From Talaromyces rugulosus (taxonomy: Eukaryota > Ascomycota > Eurotiomycetes > Eurotiales > Trichocomaceae), in assembly GCF_013368755.1 (NCBI RefSeq), contig NC_049562.1, forward strand, positions 434,001 through 498,000: a DNA stretch of 64,000 nt, read 5' to 3'. The position numbers and the translations under genes are program-made. Position 1 is the first letter of the stretch. Every line of letters begins with the position of its first letter. Below, one piece after another: positions 1 to 11,464 of this stretch. The notes below the pieces were generated by a model. The model had not been told where the DNA came from, made no database searches, and saw nothing but the letters and a program-made list of their open reading frames with translations.

Positions 1-2968
1 GTGGCGACGCCGCCACAGAAGTTGAAACATCACGTCGCGGCGGTGCCAAAGACAGCGATCAAGGCGAGAAGCCTGCTAGCAAGCGTGGTAGGGGAGGCGG
101 TCCCGGTACGCGCGGAGGAAGAAGAGGGCGAGGTGGTGGTGCTCAGGCGCAGCAACAGCTGCCAGCTCCGGCATCATCAAGCAACCAGCCTCCTGCTGCA
201 CAACTATCACAGACGCAATTTCCGGCTACAATCGCTCCTCACCAGCCCCTCGCCCCAGCGACATCGATTCCTCCTGGCGTGCCACTCATTGCGAAACAGG
301 AAGCTGGAACGAGGGATATTCACTCGGCTGAGAGCATGATCCGCATCAAAGAACACGAGCGGGAGGCGACGGAGGAATTCATCCCCAAGCCCGCCAGGTC
401 TTCTCGGAATCGCATTAAGGATCCCATCTACGTGTTCGAAGCCGCCGGTGGAGATCACGACGTTGGTGGTAGCCACAAGCCGAGTGTAGAGATGGGCGGA
501 TACGGTTCGATGCAGCCAACCAGCTATTGGTCAGTCCCAGAAGTGCGAGACTTCCCCGTGCTTCTGGCCCACTTTGGCATGGATTACGACGGCATCGCTG
601 GCTTCATGAAAACGAAGACCCCAGTTATGGTAAGCGCTCTCTTTCTTCTGGTTTGATTTTTCTTGTCATGCTGTTTTGTCCCCGCTGTTTGTTGGGCACG
701 GCCCGTCCCGCCTGCTTGTGTGACGTGGTCCGCACCATGAGGTCATCGGGCTACACTTGGGCTTTGTTTTTTACGATTTTTTTTTTGTTTTGCTTTATTT
801 CCTCCTTTCTCGTTTCATGCTAATAGTCCCCGTAGGTCCGAAATTACTACCAGCGTAAACTCGATTCGGGCAACCATGAATTCGAAGAGATTGTCAAAGT
901 CGCTGAAGCAAAGAAGATGCGAGGAGAGCCCACCGGCCCACTGCCAACGCCTAACCCGACTCCCAAAAGACGATACGAGGCTACGCCTTCTGCAGTCTCC
1001 CATCGACCATTGGCGCCTCACACTGATGTCGACCACCCAGATGATGTCCGCCTAAGCCAGAAGAGGGTTTCCTCTGCGATGTCGCCACCCCCTGTGCAAA
1101 TGCGGCCAGCGCCAGACCTTGCTCCCGATCGCAACATGGGTAGGTATCCCCCGCTGGCTCAAGCAACGGCAGCTCCTCTGGCCGCAATGCCCGACGATTC
1201 ACGTGCTATTCGACAATCCGGTGGCCCCCCTGCCCCTCGTCCCTTTTCAGGGCCCCGGATGGGATTTTTCACCGAAGGCCGCGAACCACGAACTCACTCA
1301 GGAACAAGCACACTGGCAGCATCGCGTGGACAGGATCTGCAGCCATCTCCGCGTGTGGCTGCGACCCAGGGTCCCCCGCATCCAGACTTTGCCCGGCTTG
1401 AGCCCTTGCCTCCGCAAACTTTAAGAAGTCGAGTGGATATGCATGTCCCAGGTCAATATCAACAGGGTGCGCCGCCACCGCTTTATATGCAACAAGCCCA
1501 GCAGGGCGGTGCTCCAGGTCAGTTTGCCCAGGCTATTACAGGTTCACATTCTCGGCATCCTAGTCTAAACAAAGCGCCAGGCTCTCCCGCCCAAGGTATG
1601 CCGAAGCATACGCCGGACGTGTCTCCAATACGTCGCTCTTCCTTTGGCCAGAGCCAACCTCCACCGAGCCATTACCAATATGGTCCTCCTATCCATCAAT
1701 CAAGTACTCTCTCCCCAGTCAAGGAACCACCCACGCGATCAAGTGCGACACCTGCTCCCCAAGAGCCTCCTCGTCAAGTACCTGCTAAACGATCGAATAT
1801 TATGAGTATTTTGAATGATGATGCGGAAGAACCTCCGCCTCCACGTAAGCGATTCGCAAGTGAGATGACCTCATCGCCTCGTATGTCAGCATACGGCATG
1901 GCAGAGTCTGGCGGTGTGCAAGGATCGCATCTTCGCCATGAAGAGAAACCAGCCTATTATTCCAGCCAAGCACCTCAGTCCCAACAGGCCGGTCGGTATT
2001 CCGATTACCCTTCATATCCTCCTCCATCTTTGGGAGGAAGTTCTGCCAGTGGACCACCAAACCACGACTGGATGGCAAGGTTTGATCCTCGAAGCCAGTC
2101 TCAGCAACCCACAGAAGTTGTGCGTGCGACGCCAACACCGACTCCAGCTCCAGCGTCTCAGTACGGTAGTGGATACCAGCCGCCATCCAACAGCCAGCCT
2201 CCTACACCATCTCAAAGCAACCCGCCCGGTTCGTCTCATCGTGGATACCAAGGGTATCAAGGCGCGCCTACACCGCCGCACCTCACTCCCTCTGGCCGCG
2301 ATGCACCTCCTCCTTCAAGCAGTTCTGTCTATCGCCATCAAAATGCTCCCTCTCCCCAGCCTCGCCAGAGCGTCTTGTCGTATAGCTCGCGCCAAGCACC
2401 GTCTCCAGCCCAATCTCCCGCTGCTCCCATGAGCATCCCACCTCCACGTCAGTCCTCCGGGCCGGGCCCTTATAGTCCATCAATGGCACATCTTCAAGCG
2501 GCACCGCCTCCTTCCCACCCGCTAGGTCCTCAGCATCGGCATTCTCACAGTGGCCATCAATCATACCAGCAACACGTCCAGGCGATGGTGAGCGGACAGC
2601 AGCAACAGCCACAGCATTCGAGTCGACCGTCACTTGGTCTCTCAGGAGGTCCGCCAACTACGACATCGTACACATCAGCATCTCAACATGGTGGTCCTCC
2701 TCCGCCTCATGGCACTTCGCGCTCAGCTCCTCTTAGTAACCCACCTCCTCAATCATTGGGCATCGGACGACCTTTTACACCTCCCGCGGGCGTCCATGCG
2801 CCTCCCCCTCCGGCGCCATCAATAGGCGGAATGCTCTATCCACCCAACTCTTCGTCCGCAGGACATTTGCAACATCACGCATCCTACTCGCGACATCCTG
2901 AGCCTAGTGGACCGCCACCTCCACCCGGCCATCACCGAGTATATAGTCAGGGTGGATCGCGACAGTAA
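1..2968 (+). CDS. snt1: Snt1/NCoR-like SANT (Myb) domain corepressor subunit, 5' end outside window
   Basis: Partial gene; the reading frame is already open at base 3, so the start lies upstream. Exons are 3..629 and 836..2968; the 206-nt intron begins GTAAGC and ends CGTAG, and joining restores an unbroken SANT helix. The domain spans about 515..868 and reads SYWSVPEVRDFPVLLAHFG, then VRNYYQRKLDSG after the intron, typical of the second SANT domain of Snt1/SMRT-type subunits of the Set3 histone deacetylase complex. An Arg/Gly-rich AT-hook-like stretch sits at about 75-160. The 700-residue C-terminus is low complexity, rich in Pro, Gln, Ser and His, as usual for this family. Nuclear chromatin role is from family knowledge. 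Convergent with the next gene, gap about 210 bp. Confidence 0.8.
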
Positions 2969-3182
2969 GACCTGAGGCTGGACCGGTCATATAAAAACTT
3001 TGGACATTCAGTTGCCTGATTAGTATTCTCATTTGTGTTTTTATGCGTATGCACGCCTTATGTTTCAATGAACAATGTACTTGTACAAATATATTCATTT
3101 TTTTTCAATTCATTTTAAAAGTCTCATCGATGTATGATATTAAAATAAGAGTATATAACATTGGAATACAGACAAGAGACTA

Positions 3183-4276
3183 CTAGCTGTTCAGTACCCG
3201 TGGTGGCGCCTTCTCGAAGATGCGGATAGTATCTTCGAGTTTCTGCATATACTCTTCGTATGCCTTCTCTTCTTCTTGCTGCGCTTCATCTTCCTTGTCC
3301 GTGTCTGTTTCCGGAGACAGCCCGACCTCTGCACCGTCTTCCGCCGCGCCTCTTCTTGTATTGACACTTAGAATATCCTTGTACAACGACATTTTCATCT
3401 TCCCTCGACTTTCTTCCCCATCTTCCGGTAGCCCGCTGTTTTTAGCCAATAGATACTTTGCGTCGAGAAGACGATACTGTGCCGCCCAGACATGGCCATC
3501 TTCCATTTCCATCTGCAGCTGCCACTCTTCCTCCCCCTTTCCAGTAGATATAGACGCCCCGATGGGAACGCTTCCAGCACTGAGTGCGCTTACAAAGGCG
3601 GAACTCAGGCCGACTTCTATTTTGGATGATGTTGCTTTCCGAACGACAGCGCGCGTGCCTTCGAGAAGGTATAGCCCCGTCAGAAACCAGATTTTCGGGC
3701 GTCGTGCCCATTTGAACTGTGTTAGGTACTGGCTACGTGCGGACGAGAGCCATAGTTTGAGAACAGATTGGGCTTGTGGGTTGGTTAGGACGTGGTTGTG
3801 GAGGAATGATTCGGGGCTGTTACGGATTATTTTTTTTTAGCATCATTACTAGCAAATAAATTTATAAGACTAAAAGGGGAAGCGGGTAGGTACTCTTTCA
3901 AGATTATCCTCTGCCCTGATTTGGCCATGATAACCCTCTCATTGTCCTTTCGCCATGCCAGTCGCAAATCGATTATGTCGAATCCACTCAGCCCAACATT
4001 CGGGGAAATGCTGGTGCGGCCGTAAAACACGCAGTTTTTGACGGTGCTCGAGTATGCATTCTCAGCCAAGTCTTCTTCTCTTGATATCCATGTTAATCAT
4101 ATGCGCGTATTTCACACAAATTTGGTGGGTGGTAGTTACTTTAGTACGGCATGGGTATAGTGGCGCGCAATGAGGGGTTGCCAGTATTGCTCCAATACCA
4201 AGCTTCCTAGCGTCAGCGCCGCGGGGTTTTCGCCGATGCCGTACAGGTAGAACGAGGAGTCGTCTGTTCTGGACAT
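3183..4276 (-). CDS. 318-aa protein, candidate fungal gasdermin-like (RCD-1/HET-Q1 type)
   Basis: I splice this as 4276..4140, 4079..3894 and 3816..3183 (957 nt, 318 aa). Donors are GTAACT and GTACCT, acceptors ATCAAG and AACAG, and a TGCTAA branch point lies in intron 2. The N-terminus has SFYLYGIGENPAALTLGSLV; the middle has KDPESFLHNHVLTNPQAQSV and RPKIWFLTGLYLLEGTRAVV, followed by a small-residue SSAFVSALSAGSVPIGASIS segment and an acidic, Glu-rich C-terminal tail with a possible coiled coil (EEEKAYEEYMQKLEDTIRIF). The alternating beta-rich core plus short acidic tail resembles my memory of fungal gasdermin-like pore-forming proteins, which are activated by proteolytic loss of the C-terminal tail. 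That assignment is inference without alignment. No breaks seen. Gene model confidence is good; family confidence is low. Confidence 0.5.
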
Positions 4277-4818
4277 TTTTCAGTTCACGGGACTTACATA
4301 GATGACATCGTGTGAGATAGAGATTGCCTGTCCCAATCTAATTCATTCGGCGGAGCGGCAGGGCGCGGCTAGAGGAGGCGTTCAGCTATCTGCGTGGCTC
4401 TTCTTAATTGGATATTATAAAATCAGGACTTGGTGAAACCTGCTTATATAGATTGCATTATTATTACAGGTTGTCGCACAGTATTCCATTCAGCGAAAAG
4501 TCCCTTGTATTACTCACAAAGAGTCAAATATCCCAATATAAAGTTGGTAAATATAGTGCTCCCCCAACAAAACTGTCCCACTTCTTTACTTATTTAGCAT
4601 AATTTAATTTAAAATAATTCGACTTATCAGGTCGTAATAGTGCAGCTAATTTATATTGTCCGTCCCACCAATCAATGCCGAGAATTCAAGAGACCGGTGT
4701 GATGAAAGTAGTGGTCTCGACAAATTGGGACGTTCATTTCTTCGCAACGATGATACGACGAAACACGGAGCGTAGAAGATGAGCTCTGGGGATGTTGTGA
4801 CAATCCTGCAAAAAGAAG
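4277..4818. other. Intergenic, AT-rich
   Basis: About 540 bp between two minus-strand genes. It holds the promoter of the gasdermin-like candidate at its left side. A 64-codon plus-strand ORF here has no recognisable content. Nothing else seen. Confidence 0.5.
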
Positions 4819-5670
4819 CTACCTATTTACCACTCGCGACCCTCGACGCGGCGCGCTAGCTATCTTGTAACAAGCGAACATAGCAACAGCCAGTGACATA
4901 GCGCCCAGACATGCATCTGCACTAGTTCCGATGTTATTGGGGGTTTTCATCGCATCGCGTGGGATTAGATTGAATGTTGTTGCAATCGCCGACCATCCTG
5001 CAACCGCCGGAACGACCAATGTATCGGCCATTCCAAAGCAATATTCGAATGGAAGGTTTGAAGTCGACGACAGGGCGAATGTCAGAGTGAGAGAATACAC
5101 CTCTAGAAGACGATGTCGGCGTCCAGATCCAAAGCACGGCAATGTTAAAAGAACGAATCTGTAGATCGCGTGTGCAAAGATCCAAGATTTGCTGACAGAA
5201 GTGAAAACGAACAAATCGTCGTGAAGAAAAATTGTCCTCCATCCAGCGCGGCGCCCTTGTTGGACGATCCAAATGAAGAGAGCAGCGCAAGCGACCTTGC
5301 TACACATTCCCCGAAGGGTGCCGTCTGCGGGGGTGGCCACCATCATGCCAATGTTGCCATACACGGCGAAATTAACGTAGGTCGTAAAGGCTGATAGAAA
5401 TCTAGTCTGAAAGGATCGACTCGCAACGAGGAATGCCAGGACAGAGCCGAGACCGAGCGGAAGTAAACACATGGTTTTGGTCATTTCGCCAACAGTAGAC
5501 GTTTTGTCAAATGCGACGATAGTCGTGCTGCATCCAAGGACTATGAGCAAAAGCAGCCCACGGTTTCGAATAGCACACCCATAGGCGATGATGAGAATTA
5601 TACTGAGCCATATGTTGAATGGGATATCAATGTACGCCTCAAGCGTTGTATGTGGTGGTGAGAAAGCCAT
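4819..5670 (-). CDS. Multi-pass integral membrane protein of unknown function, 283 aa
   Basis: Single-exon ORF starting at ATG 5670. Seven or eight hydrophobic stretches are visible, e.g. NIWLSIILIIAYGCAI, LLLLIVLGCSTTIVAF, TMCLLPLGLGSVLAFLVASR, ACAALFIWIV, FVLLTLPCFG and the C-terminal CLGAMSLAVAMFACYKI. Distinctive motifs are GMMVATPADGTLRGMCS, SVSKSWIFAHAIYRFVLLTL and FGMADTLVVPAVAGW. I associate this kind of protein with fungal secondary-metabolite clusters, but I do not recognise an enzymatic family and assign none. No terpene synthase, P450 or PKS gene lies beside it, so it is an orphan here. No stop or frameshift is evident. Confidence 0.6.
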   Translation of the reverse strand: MAFSPPHTTLEAYIDIPFNIWLSIILIIAYGCAIRNRGLLLLIVLGCSTTIVAFDKTSTVGEMTKTMCLLPLGLGSVLAFLVASRSFQTRFLSAFTTYVNFAVYGNIGMMVATPADGTLRGMCSKVACAALFIWIVQQGRRAGWRTIFLHDDLFVFTSVSKSWIFAHAIYRFVLLTLPCFGSGRRHRLLEVYSLTLTFALSSTSNLPFEYCFGMADTLVVPAVAGWSAIATTFNLIPRDAMKTPNNIGTSADACLGAMSLAVAMFACYKIASAPRRGSRVVNR

Positions 5671-6163
5671 ATTGGTTGTGTAGACTGGACATTTGGAGCG
5701 GAGGAAGCCCCACGAGCTAGTAAGAATTTTGAATATATACTAGTACAGATCTTCAGTTCCACCGCTTTACAATATACTACTATTATAATATTCCACTAAG
5801 ATAGATGAGTGATTCTTATAATAAAATGGTAGTAATTATGAAGATAAAACTATCTAGTAAGTAAGCGGTCTTATAAAGTGTCGAACTTCGGGATCTTGGC
5901 ACTTGCTTAATAATATGGCGGAACCGGTGCAAATTGGGGGTAAAAGGATGTGTCAAATTGATATTATCTAGGAGCATGATATTCTAATTTACATGACAAT
6001 TGGATCGGTTTATATAGGCGTTTCCTCAGTAGTGTGATCCTAGTCGTGCAATTCCAATTATAATAGGGGGATCAGCGAGTTACGTTCCCAAGCAGGATAA
6101 GCTGCCTAGTGACGAATTGGGACTGATTCGGTTAGTAAGCACCCTGAAGGTTGACATAAAGAC
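5671..6163. other. Intergenic, strongly AT-rich
   Basis: Between the membrane protein and the transposase relic. The missing left end of the Tc1/mariner element should lie here, but I could not find a second copy of its terminal repeat. No gene seen. Confidence 0.4.
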
Positions 6164-6920
6164 CTACGCACGTGACATGTGGTGCCAAGCCTGGCCGCAG
6201 ATATCAGTGGTTTGCAACTTGCAACCATTCCACACGTCGCAAAGAGTCACTACGCTTAGAAAATTGGATATATAGTGATAGTTGCAAATGTGGTCTTCTT
6301 GATACGTTGTAAACCTACACAACGTCGCCATAATGTTGCTGAATAGTATTCGCGTTTTGCATTTTCTGGTATTGAAGACGGTTAGTAGCATGTTAGGAGT
6401 TAACTCAAGCCGATTTAATTTTAACCATTTACGCATATTTATAGGTTGACGTAATACCATGAGAGTAGTTCGATGAATATCTTTATCAGCCTCATCCAAA
6501 AGCGTTTCATATTTTATATGTGGATCTGAAATTGTTAGACCAATAAGCCAATCTTGTTCCTCTTCAGTGATCTTGCGTGGTGTGTCTGAGCGAGGCCTTG
6601 ATATATTGTCATTGCGAATTTGTTCACATTTCACAGTAGCTTGAATTGAATTAAGAGAGATATCCGATGCACACTGGATTTTTGCGTAGGAGAGTCTATA
6701 TGCTTTTAATTTGCATATCTGAGAGCGCATTTGAGTCGTTAATTCACGCCTTGTAGTACGTGCAGGGCGAGGTATGTTGCAATATTTGAATAACTTCAAT
6801 TCAAAGCAAAATATGAGTTAATAAAGCAGCATGTAAACAACCGTGATTTCGGTCTAGTGGTAGTATGGGTCAGTGTAAGCACTAATTTAGTGCTGGATGC
6901 AAACTTTTGCATACCCACTG
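6164..6920 (-). mobile_element. Tc1/mariner-type transposon relic
   Basis: The minus-strand ORF 6799..6164 encodes 211 aa starting with a helix-turn-helix region (ELTTQMRSQICKLKAYRLSY, then SDISLNSIQATVK) and a second HTH-like part (PRKITEEEQDWLIGLTIS), the layout of Tc1/mariner transposase N-termini. Full-length proteins are about 340 aa with a DDE/D domain; here only the N-terminal half remains. Upstream of the ORF, 6901..6920 reads, on the minus strand, CAGTGGGTATGCAAAAGTTT, ending in CAGTG next to a TA dinucleotide (6921-6922), as expected for a Tc1/mariner terminal inverted repeat at a TA target. The partner repeat was not found. The element is truncated and AT-rich, so I regard it as dead. 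Confidence 0.65.
6901..6920 (-). repeat. Tc1/mariner terminal inverted repeat (one copy)
   Basis: Minus-strand CAGTGGGTATGCAAAAGTTT flanked by TA at 6921-6922. About 20 bp inside it, at 6876..6892, lies a near-perfect palindrome (AGCACTAATTTAGTGCT), possibly a transposase binding site or subterminal repeat. Confidence 0.55.
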
Positions 6921-6922
6921 TA

Positions 6923-7264
6923 TATGAATTGAATATCTACGGCGAAAGAAAACACCACGGAGAGTATTATATTTTAAACGAAGGGCATCTTTTCTCATGG
7001 AGTACATAAACTTGTCAAGTTAGTCAAATGAGGCTTTTACCGTGTCTCCAGTATTTAGGGTATCGTTTGGCCCCAATCCTCCCCAGTCTACCCCATTCCG
7101 AGGTAACCGTGCCACCCTACTGGGATGTAACCTCTAACTGAGATTAGATGAATGACCAAATTACTACCTACTAAGTCTTTGTCAAGAGTGAAGCCTCGTA
7201 AGAGTTATTCATCATGTCCTAAAGAAGACAATCATAGTGCCTTCATTTCCACTTTCATGCCGAT
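6923..7264. other. Intergenic, upstream of beta-galactosidase
   Basis: About 340 bp containing the presumed promoter and leader of the GH35 gene. No gene or RNA recognised. Confidence 0.4.
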
Positions 7265-10200
7265 ATGAGGATCCATAATATCGTCAACTGGGCTATAGCC
7301 CTCATGCCAAAGGTCACGACCGCTTTTCTTCCTCCGCCTGCTTCTGATGCCGTTCTACAGAATAATGTGAGCCAGAAAATACTAACCAAAAGGGGGGAAA
7401 AACTGCATGCCTAGAACGGTGCTGATTAGAATAGATCACTTGGGACAACCAGTCCTTCTTTATCAACGGGGAGCGACAACTACTCTTGTCGGGAGAGTTT
7501 CATCCTTGGCGGTACGTGATATGTCGATCAATTAAGTTGCATAATCGAACAGATTGACAGATGTAAGGTAGACTCCCCGTCCCGTCCTTGTGGCTGGATA
7601 TTTTCCAGAAAATCAAGGCTCTTGGTTTTTCAGCGACATCATTCTATGTCCATTGGGCACTATTAGAAAGCGAACCTTCTGTATATCGCGCAGATGGGAT
7701 TTTTGACCTAGTGCCGTTTTTCGAGGCTGCAGCAGAGGCAGGAATATACCTACTCGTACGTCCCGGACCATATATTCAGGCCGAGTCGTTTGGTGGTGGG
7801 TTTCCCGGATGGATCGCGAGAACTAACGGAACATTGCGATCGAATGACTCCGGCTTTCTGGATTCATTCCACACGTAAGTCTTGACATGCAGGATCCACG
7901 GAAATGAAAGGTGCTAATTGGGATTGTTAACCGCCCTGTAGATACTACAGCAACACGACCTCATTGATCGCCAAGTATCAAATCTCTAATGGTGGACCAG
8001 TCATTCTACTGCAGCCAGAGAACGAGTATACCGGTAGCAACAATGAATTCGAACCCTCATACATGCAGTATATTATGGATGAAGCCCGCTCAAATGGTAT
8101 TGTGGTGCCTTTTCTTAGTAATGATCCTGGCCCCTATGGGCATAATGCTCCTGAGTCCGGTGTTGGTGCGGTGGATGTATATGGACACGATTACTATCCG
8201 TGAGTGAAACATTGAACAGCCTCTAGCTACCCAAGTCAACTAACTAATGAATGTGCCGTCCAGGCTAGGCTTTTCCTGCGTAAGTAGAACTGCTATCAGG
8301 GTGCGAGCCCGACAAGACCTTCAGTTGACCATGTATTATCGTAGTCTAACCCAGACAATTGGACTTCCTTTGAATTACCCACAGATTTTTATCAGACCCA
8401 CGAGTCACAGAGCCCGACGACGCCATATTCCCTGGTTGAGGTTAGTTGACACTCTTGCCGATTCCTTTCAATTTCTAAATATAATGCGTTGCAGTTCCAA
8501 GGAGGTTCGATGGATAGCTGGGGCGGTCCTGGTTTTGACAACTGCGCTCAAATGGTCGGAGCTGAGGCCGAACGAATGTGGTATAAGAATAATGTTGCTG
8601 CCGGTGTTTCATTCTTTAGCATCTACATGGTAAGACTATCTTCTTCCACTCGCGAACATCTTGAAACCCTAATGTGGCATGGATTTTAGATATACGGTGG
8701 GACGAACTGGGGAAATGTTGGTTATCCTAGTGGTTATACGTCGTACGACTATGGCGCGGCGATTACCGAATCGCGAACCGTCGACCGCGACAAGTATAGC
8801 GAACTGAAATTGTTAGGAAATTTCCTCAAAGTTTCTCCCACCTATCTGGACGTTCAGCCCTTCAATAGTTCAGTTACCATGGCCATCACATCCGATATCT
8901 CAGTATCACCCCTTCTCGGGCTATCCACAAATTCGTCTTTTTGGGTTGTTAGGCATACCGATTACACTTCTTCTGATGACACCTCGTATACGATGCCAAT
9001 CCAGACAAGTAATGGTACCGTTACCATCCCTCAGCTTGGGGGTGTGCTCTCTCTCCTCGGCCGTGATTCCAAGATTTTGGTCACAGATTATCCACTGGGC
9101 AACATCAACCTTCTCTACTCTACTGCCGAACTCTTTACATGGAAGCAGTTTGGTGACTATATCGTGGTAGTCTTGTACGGAGAGATAGGCGAGCACGAGG
9201 AACTCGCAATTGGATTATCGAACCCTGACATTACCGTCTTGGAAGGCGATTCAAGCAGCGTACAACATCAGTACACCGGAAACCAGACCATTCTTGCCTG
9301 GGACATTACGAGCTCGCGCCTTGTTGTTCGGGTTGGCGATGTCTATCTCTTCCTTCTAGGTGAGCCTCCAAATTCTATGTCAATAGTCTGAGTTCGTCTT
9401 GGACTACTTCTATTTTGTTTCCTAACGCTGCTTAGATCGCACCTCTGCGTACAACTTTTGGGTGCCACAGTTAATAACGTCAGAAACCACCCACAACTAC
9501 ACTTCCAACGCGACAATTGCGAGTTCGATTATTGTAAATGCAGGATACCTGGTTCGGACAGCACGACTGCAAGGCAATGATCTCTACCTCGAGGCCGATT
9601 TCAACGCAACAACGACGGTCGAGATTTTCGGCGCTCCTGAAAACGCAAAAAATCTTTACATCAATGGCAGAGGCCAGAATTTCACCAAGGACTCTCACGG
9701 CTTCTGGAGTACCAGTGCCATCTTCGAAACACCACAGTTCACGCTCCCGGACCTGACCAAGTTGACATGGCACTCCATTGATAGCTTACCAGAATTACAA
9801 GCCTCTTACAATGACAGCGACTGGGTAGATGCTTCCCTGACCTTCACGGCAAACGTGGATTATAAGTTGAGCACACCCACGTCTCTGTTCAGCTCCGATT
9901 ATGGGTATCATGTAGGCTTCTTGTTGTACCGCGGCTCTTTCACTGCAAACGGCCAAGAAACACAGCTCAACCTCACAACGCAGGGAGGTGGTGTGTTCGA
10001 GACCGCAGTTTGGATCAACGACACCTTCATTGGTTCGTACTAGCAAAGTAGTCCATCCATTTTGTCCCTACCAAAAACTCTCGAGTCTGGCGCTGCTTAT
10101 GTGCTCACTGTCGTGATCGAGACTCTAGGCATCGAGGAAGGGTCTCGAGAGCCACGCGGAATTCTTGACTACAGCCTGGACGGTGGACACAGCCAATCGG

Positions 10201-10745
10201 ACATCAGCTGGAAGCTGACAGGTAATTTGGGTGGCGAACAGTATGTTGATCTAACCCGTGGCCCTCTGAATGAGGGCGGTCTATATGCCGAACGCCAAGG
10301 TCTTCATCTTCCCTATCCAGACGTGAATGATAGCACTTACGGTTGGGGAAGCTCTACTCCCTTTCAGGGGATAGATTCCGCCGGAGTTGGTTTCTGGACA
10401 GCGCGACTACCGCTTGACTTGCCCAGTGGTTACGATATCCCCCTCTCGTTCCAGTTCGACCAGGGCACCCTATCTGGGGCCGAATACTGTGCTCAGTTGT
10501 ACGTGAATGGGTTCCAGTTTGGGAAGTACGCACCGTCATATGGACCACAGACCGAATTCCCAGTGCCGCAGGGTATTTTGAACTATAATGGTGACAACTG
10601 GTTGGCCATCTCGGTTTTTTCGTATAATTCCAGTGGGGCTAGCGTGAGCAGCCTCCAGCTCGTCAATAATACGATTGCTACCAGCCCAATTCAGGTTGAT
10701 CTAACCAACCAACCCGCATATACCAAGCGTGCTAATGCGTACTGA
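7265..10745 (+). pseudogene. GH35 beta-galactosidase with one in-frame nonsense codon
   Basis: Nine exons fit one frame: 7265..7366, 7435..7511, 7572..7874, 7942..8199, 8264..8279, 8345..8440, 8495..8629, 8690..9359 and 9436..10745 (989 codons). The start gives a hydrophobic leader (NIVNWAIALMPKVTTAFLPP). Family motifs are [26 protein letters not shown] (acid/base Glu) and SLVE/FQGG (nucleophile Glu, split across exons 6 and 7), then the beta-rich C-terminal domains. The enzyme class hydrolyses terminal beta-galactosides outside the cell. One TAG at 10041-10043 interrupts the frame after WINDTFIGSY; the same frame then stays open and on-family for 233 codons. CAG (Gln) to TAG is the simplest origin. 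The last catalytic residues precede the stop, but a major C-terminal part would be lost. Confidence 0.85.
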
Positions 10746-11164
10746 TCATTGGGGGGTTATCCGAGACAACTTACTCTCTAAATATTATTATTCACTTTAG
10801 ACGAGATACGTTGTAATAACCCATTTCATCCCCTAAAACGAGCTAGAAAATTTTAAGACCAATCCCACACTTTGCTCCAATCAGAAAAGAGATTACACGG
10901 TGATAACACCATAAATACAGCTTGCGAAATCATCAACCTAGTACATAGTATTTTTATTTAAATATGAGGCTGATATTAGAGTGTATTGGTTCGTTCTTTT
11001 TCAATATTATCCTACTGCTGTCTTTGTTACTCTCATCCTTATTTTCGATTAATTTAAGTTTACATATCAATCTAACCTAATGCCTCGAGAACAGAAGCCG
11101 AAGTCCTTTCTCAACAAAGCCTGCGAGAATGGCGCAGATCAGTCTATGCACCTGAGGGTTATAT
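10746..11164. other. Intergenic, AT-rich
   Basis: Downstream of the GH35 gene up to the LTR-like element. No gene seen. Confidence 0.4.
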
Positions 11165-11464
11165 TGTAACACGCCCCCATTATTGTACATACTTAGACTA
11201 CTAACTAAGCATTTTACTAGTTTTTACCTTTTAAAGTCAGTTTAAATTAGAAATAAATGAAATTTAATACGAATTTTGTTGTTTTTATTATCAAATACTG
11301 ACTATCTTTCTTACCACTTTCCTTGTTAAGGCTAGAAGAGTATTAGATTATAATAACTTATACAGTAACTTAAAGGCACACAAGACAGTAATAACCTAGT
11401 TACTTATATAGCTTCGCTATAAATCTAGCTATAATACCCCAGTTACTATTAGGGGAGTGTTACA
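11165..11464. mobile_element. Solo-LTR-like element, 300 bp
   Basis: The segment begins TGTAACACGCCCC and ends GGGGAGTGTTACA, so its ends are inverted repeats of each other and carry the TG...CA termini of long terminal repeats. The interior is AT-rich and non-coding. No gag or pol sequence adjoins it. Immediate flanks (TATAT left, AGGCT right) are not an obvious 5-bp target duplication, so an old insertion, or a recombined LTR, is more likely than a recent one. Confidence 0.55.

Noticed and set aside
3220..3840. 206-codon plus-strand ORF with Ser-rich sequence
   Set aside because: Antisense to the last exon of the gasdermin-like candidate, whose splicing and composition are far better supported.
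3817..3893. Apparent frameshift in an A9 run on the minus strand between two ORFs of the gasdermin-like gene
   Set aside because: A 77-nt intron with donor GTACCT, branch TGCTAA and acceptor AACAG removes it and gives a continuous 318-aa protein, so it is not a lesion.
6841..6870. tRNA-like A-box (GGTCTAGTGGTAG)
   Set aside because: No matching box B or cloverleaf follows; it lies in the transposon end.
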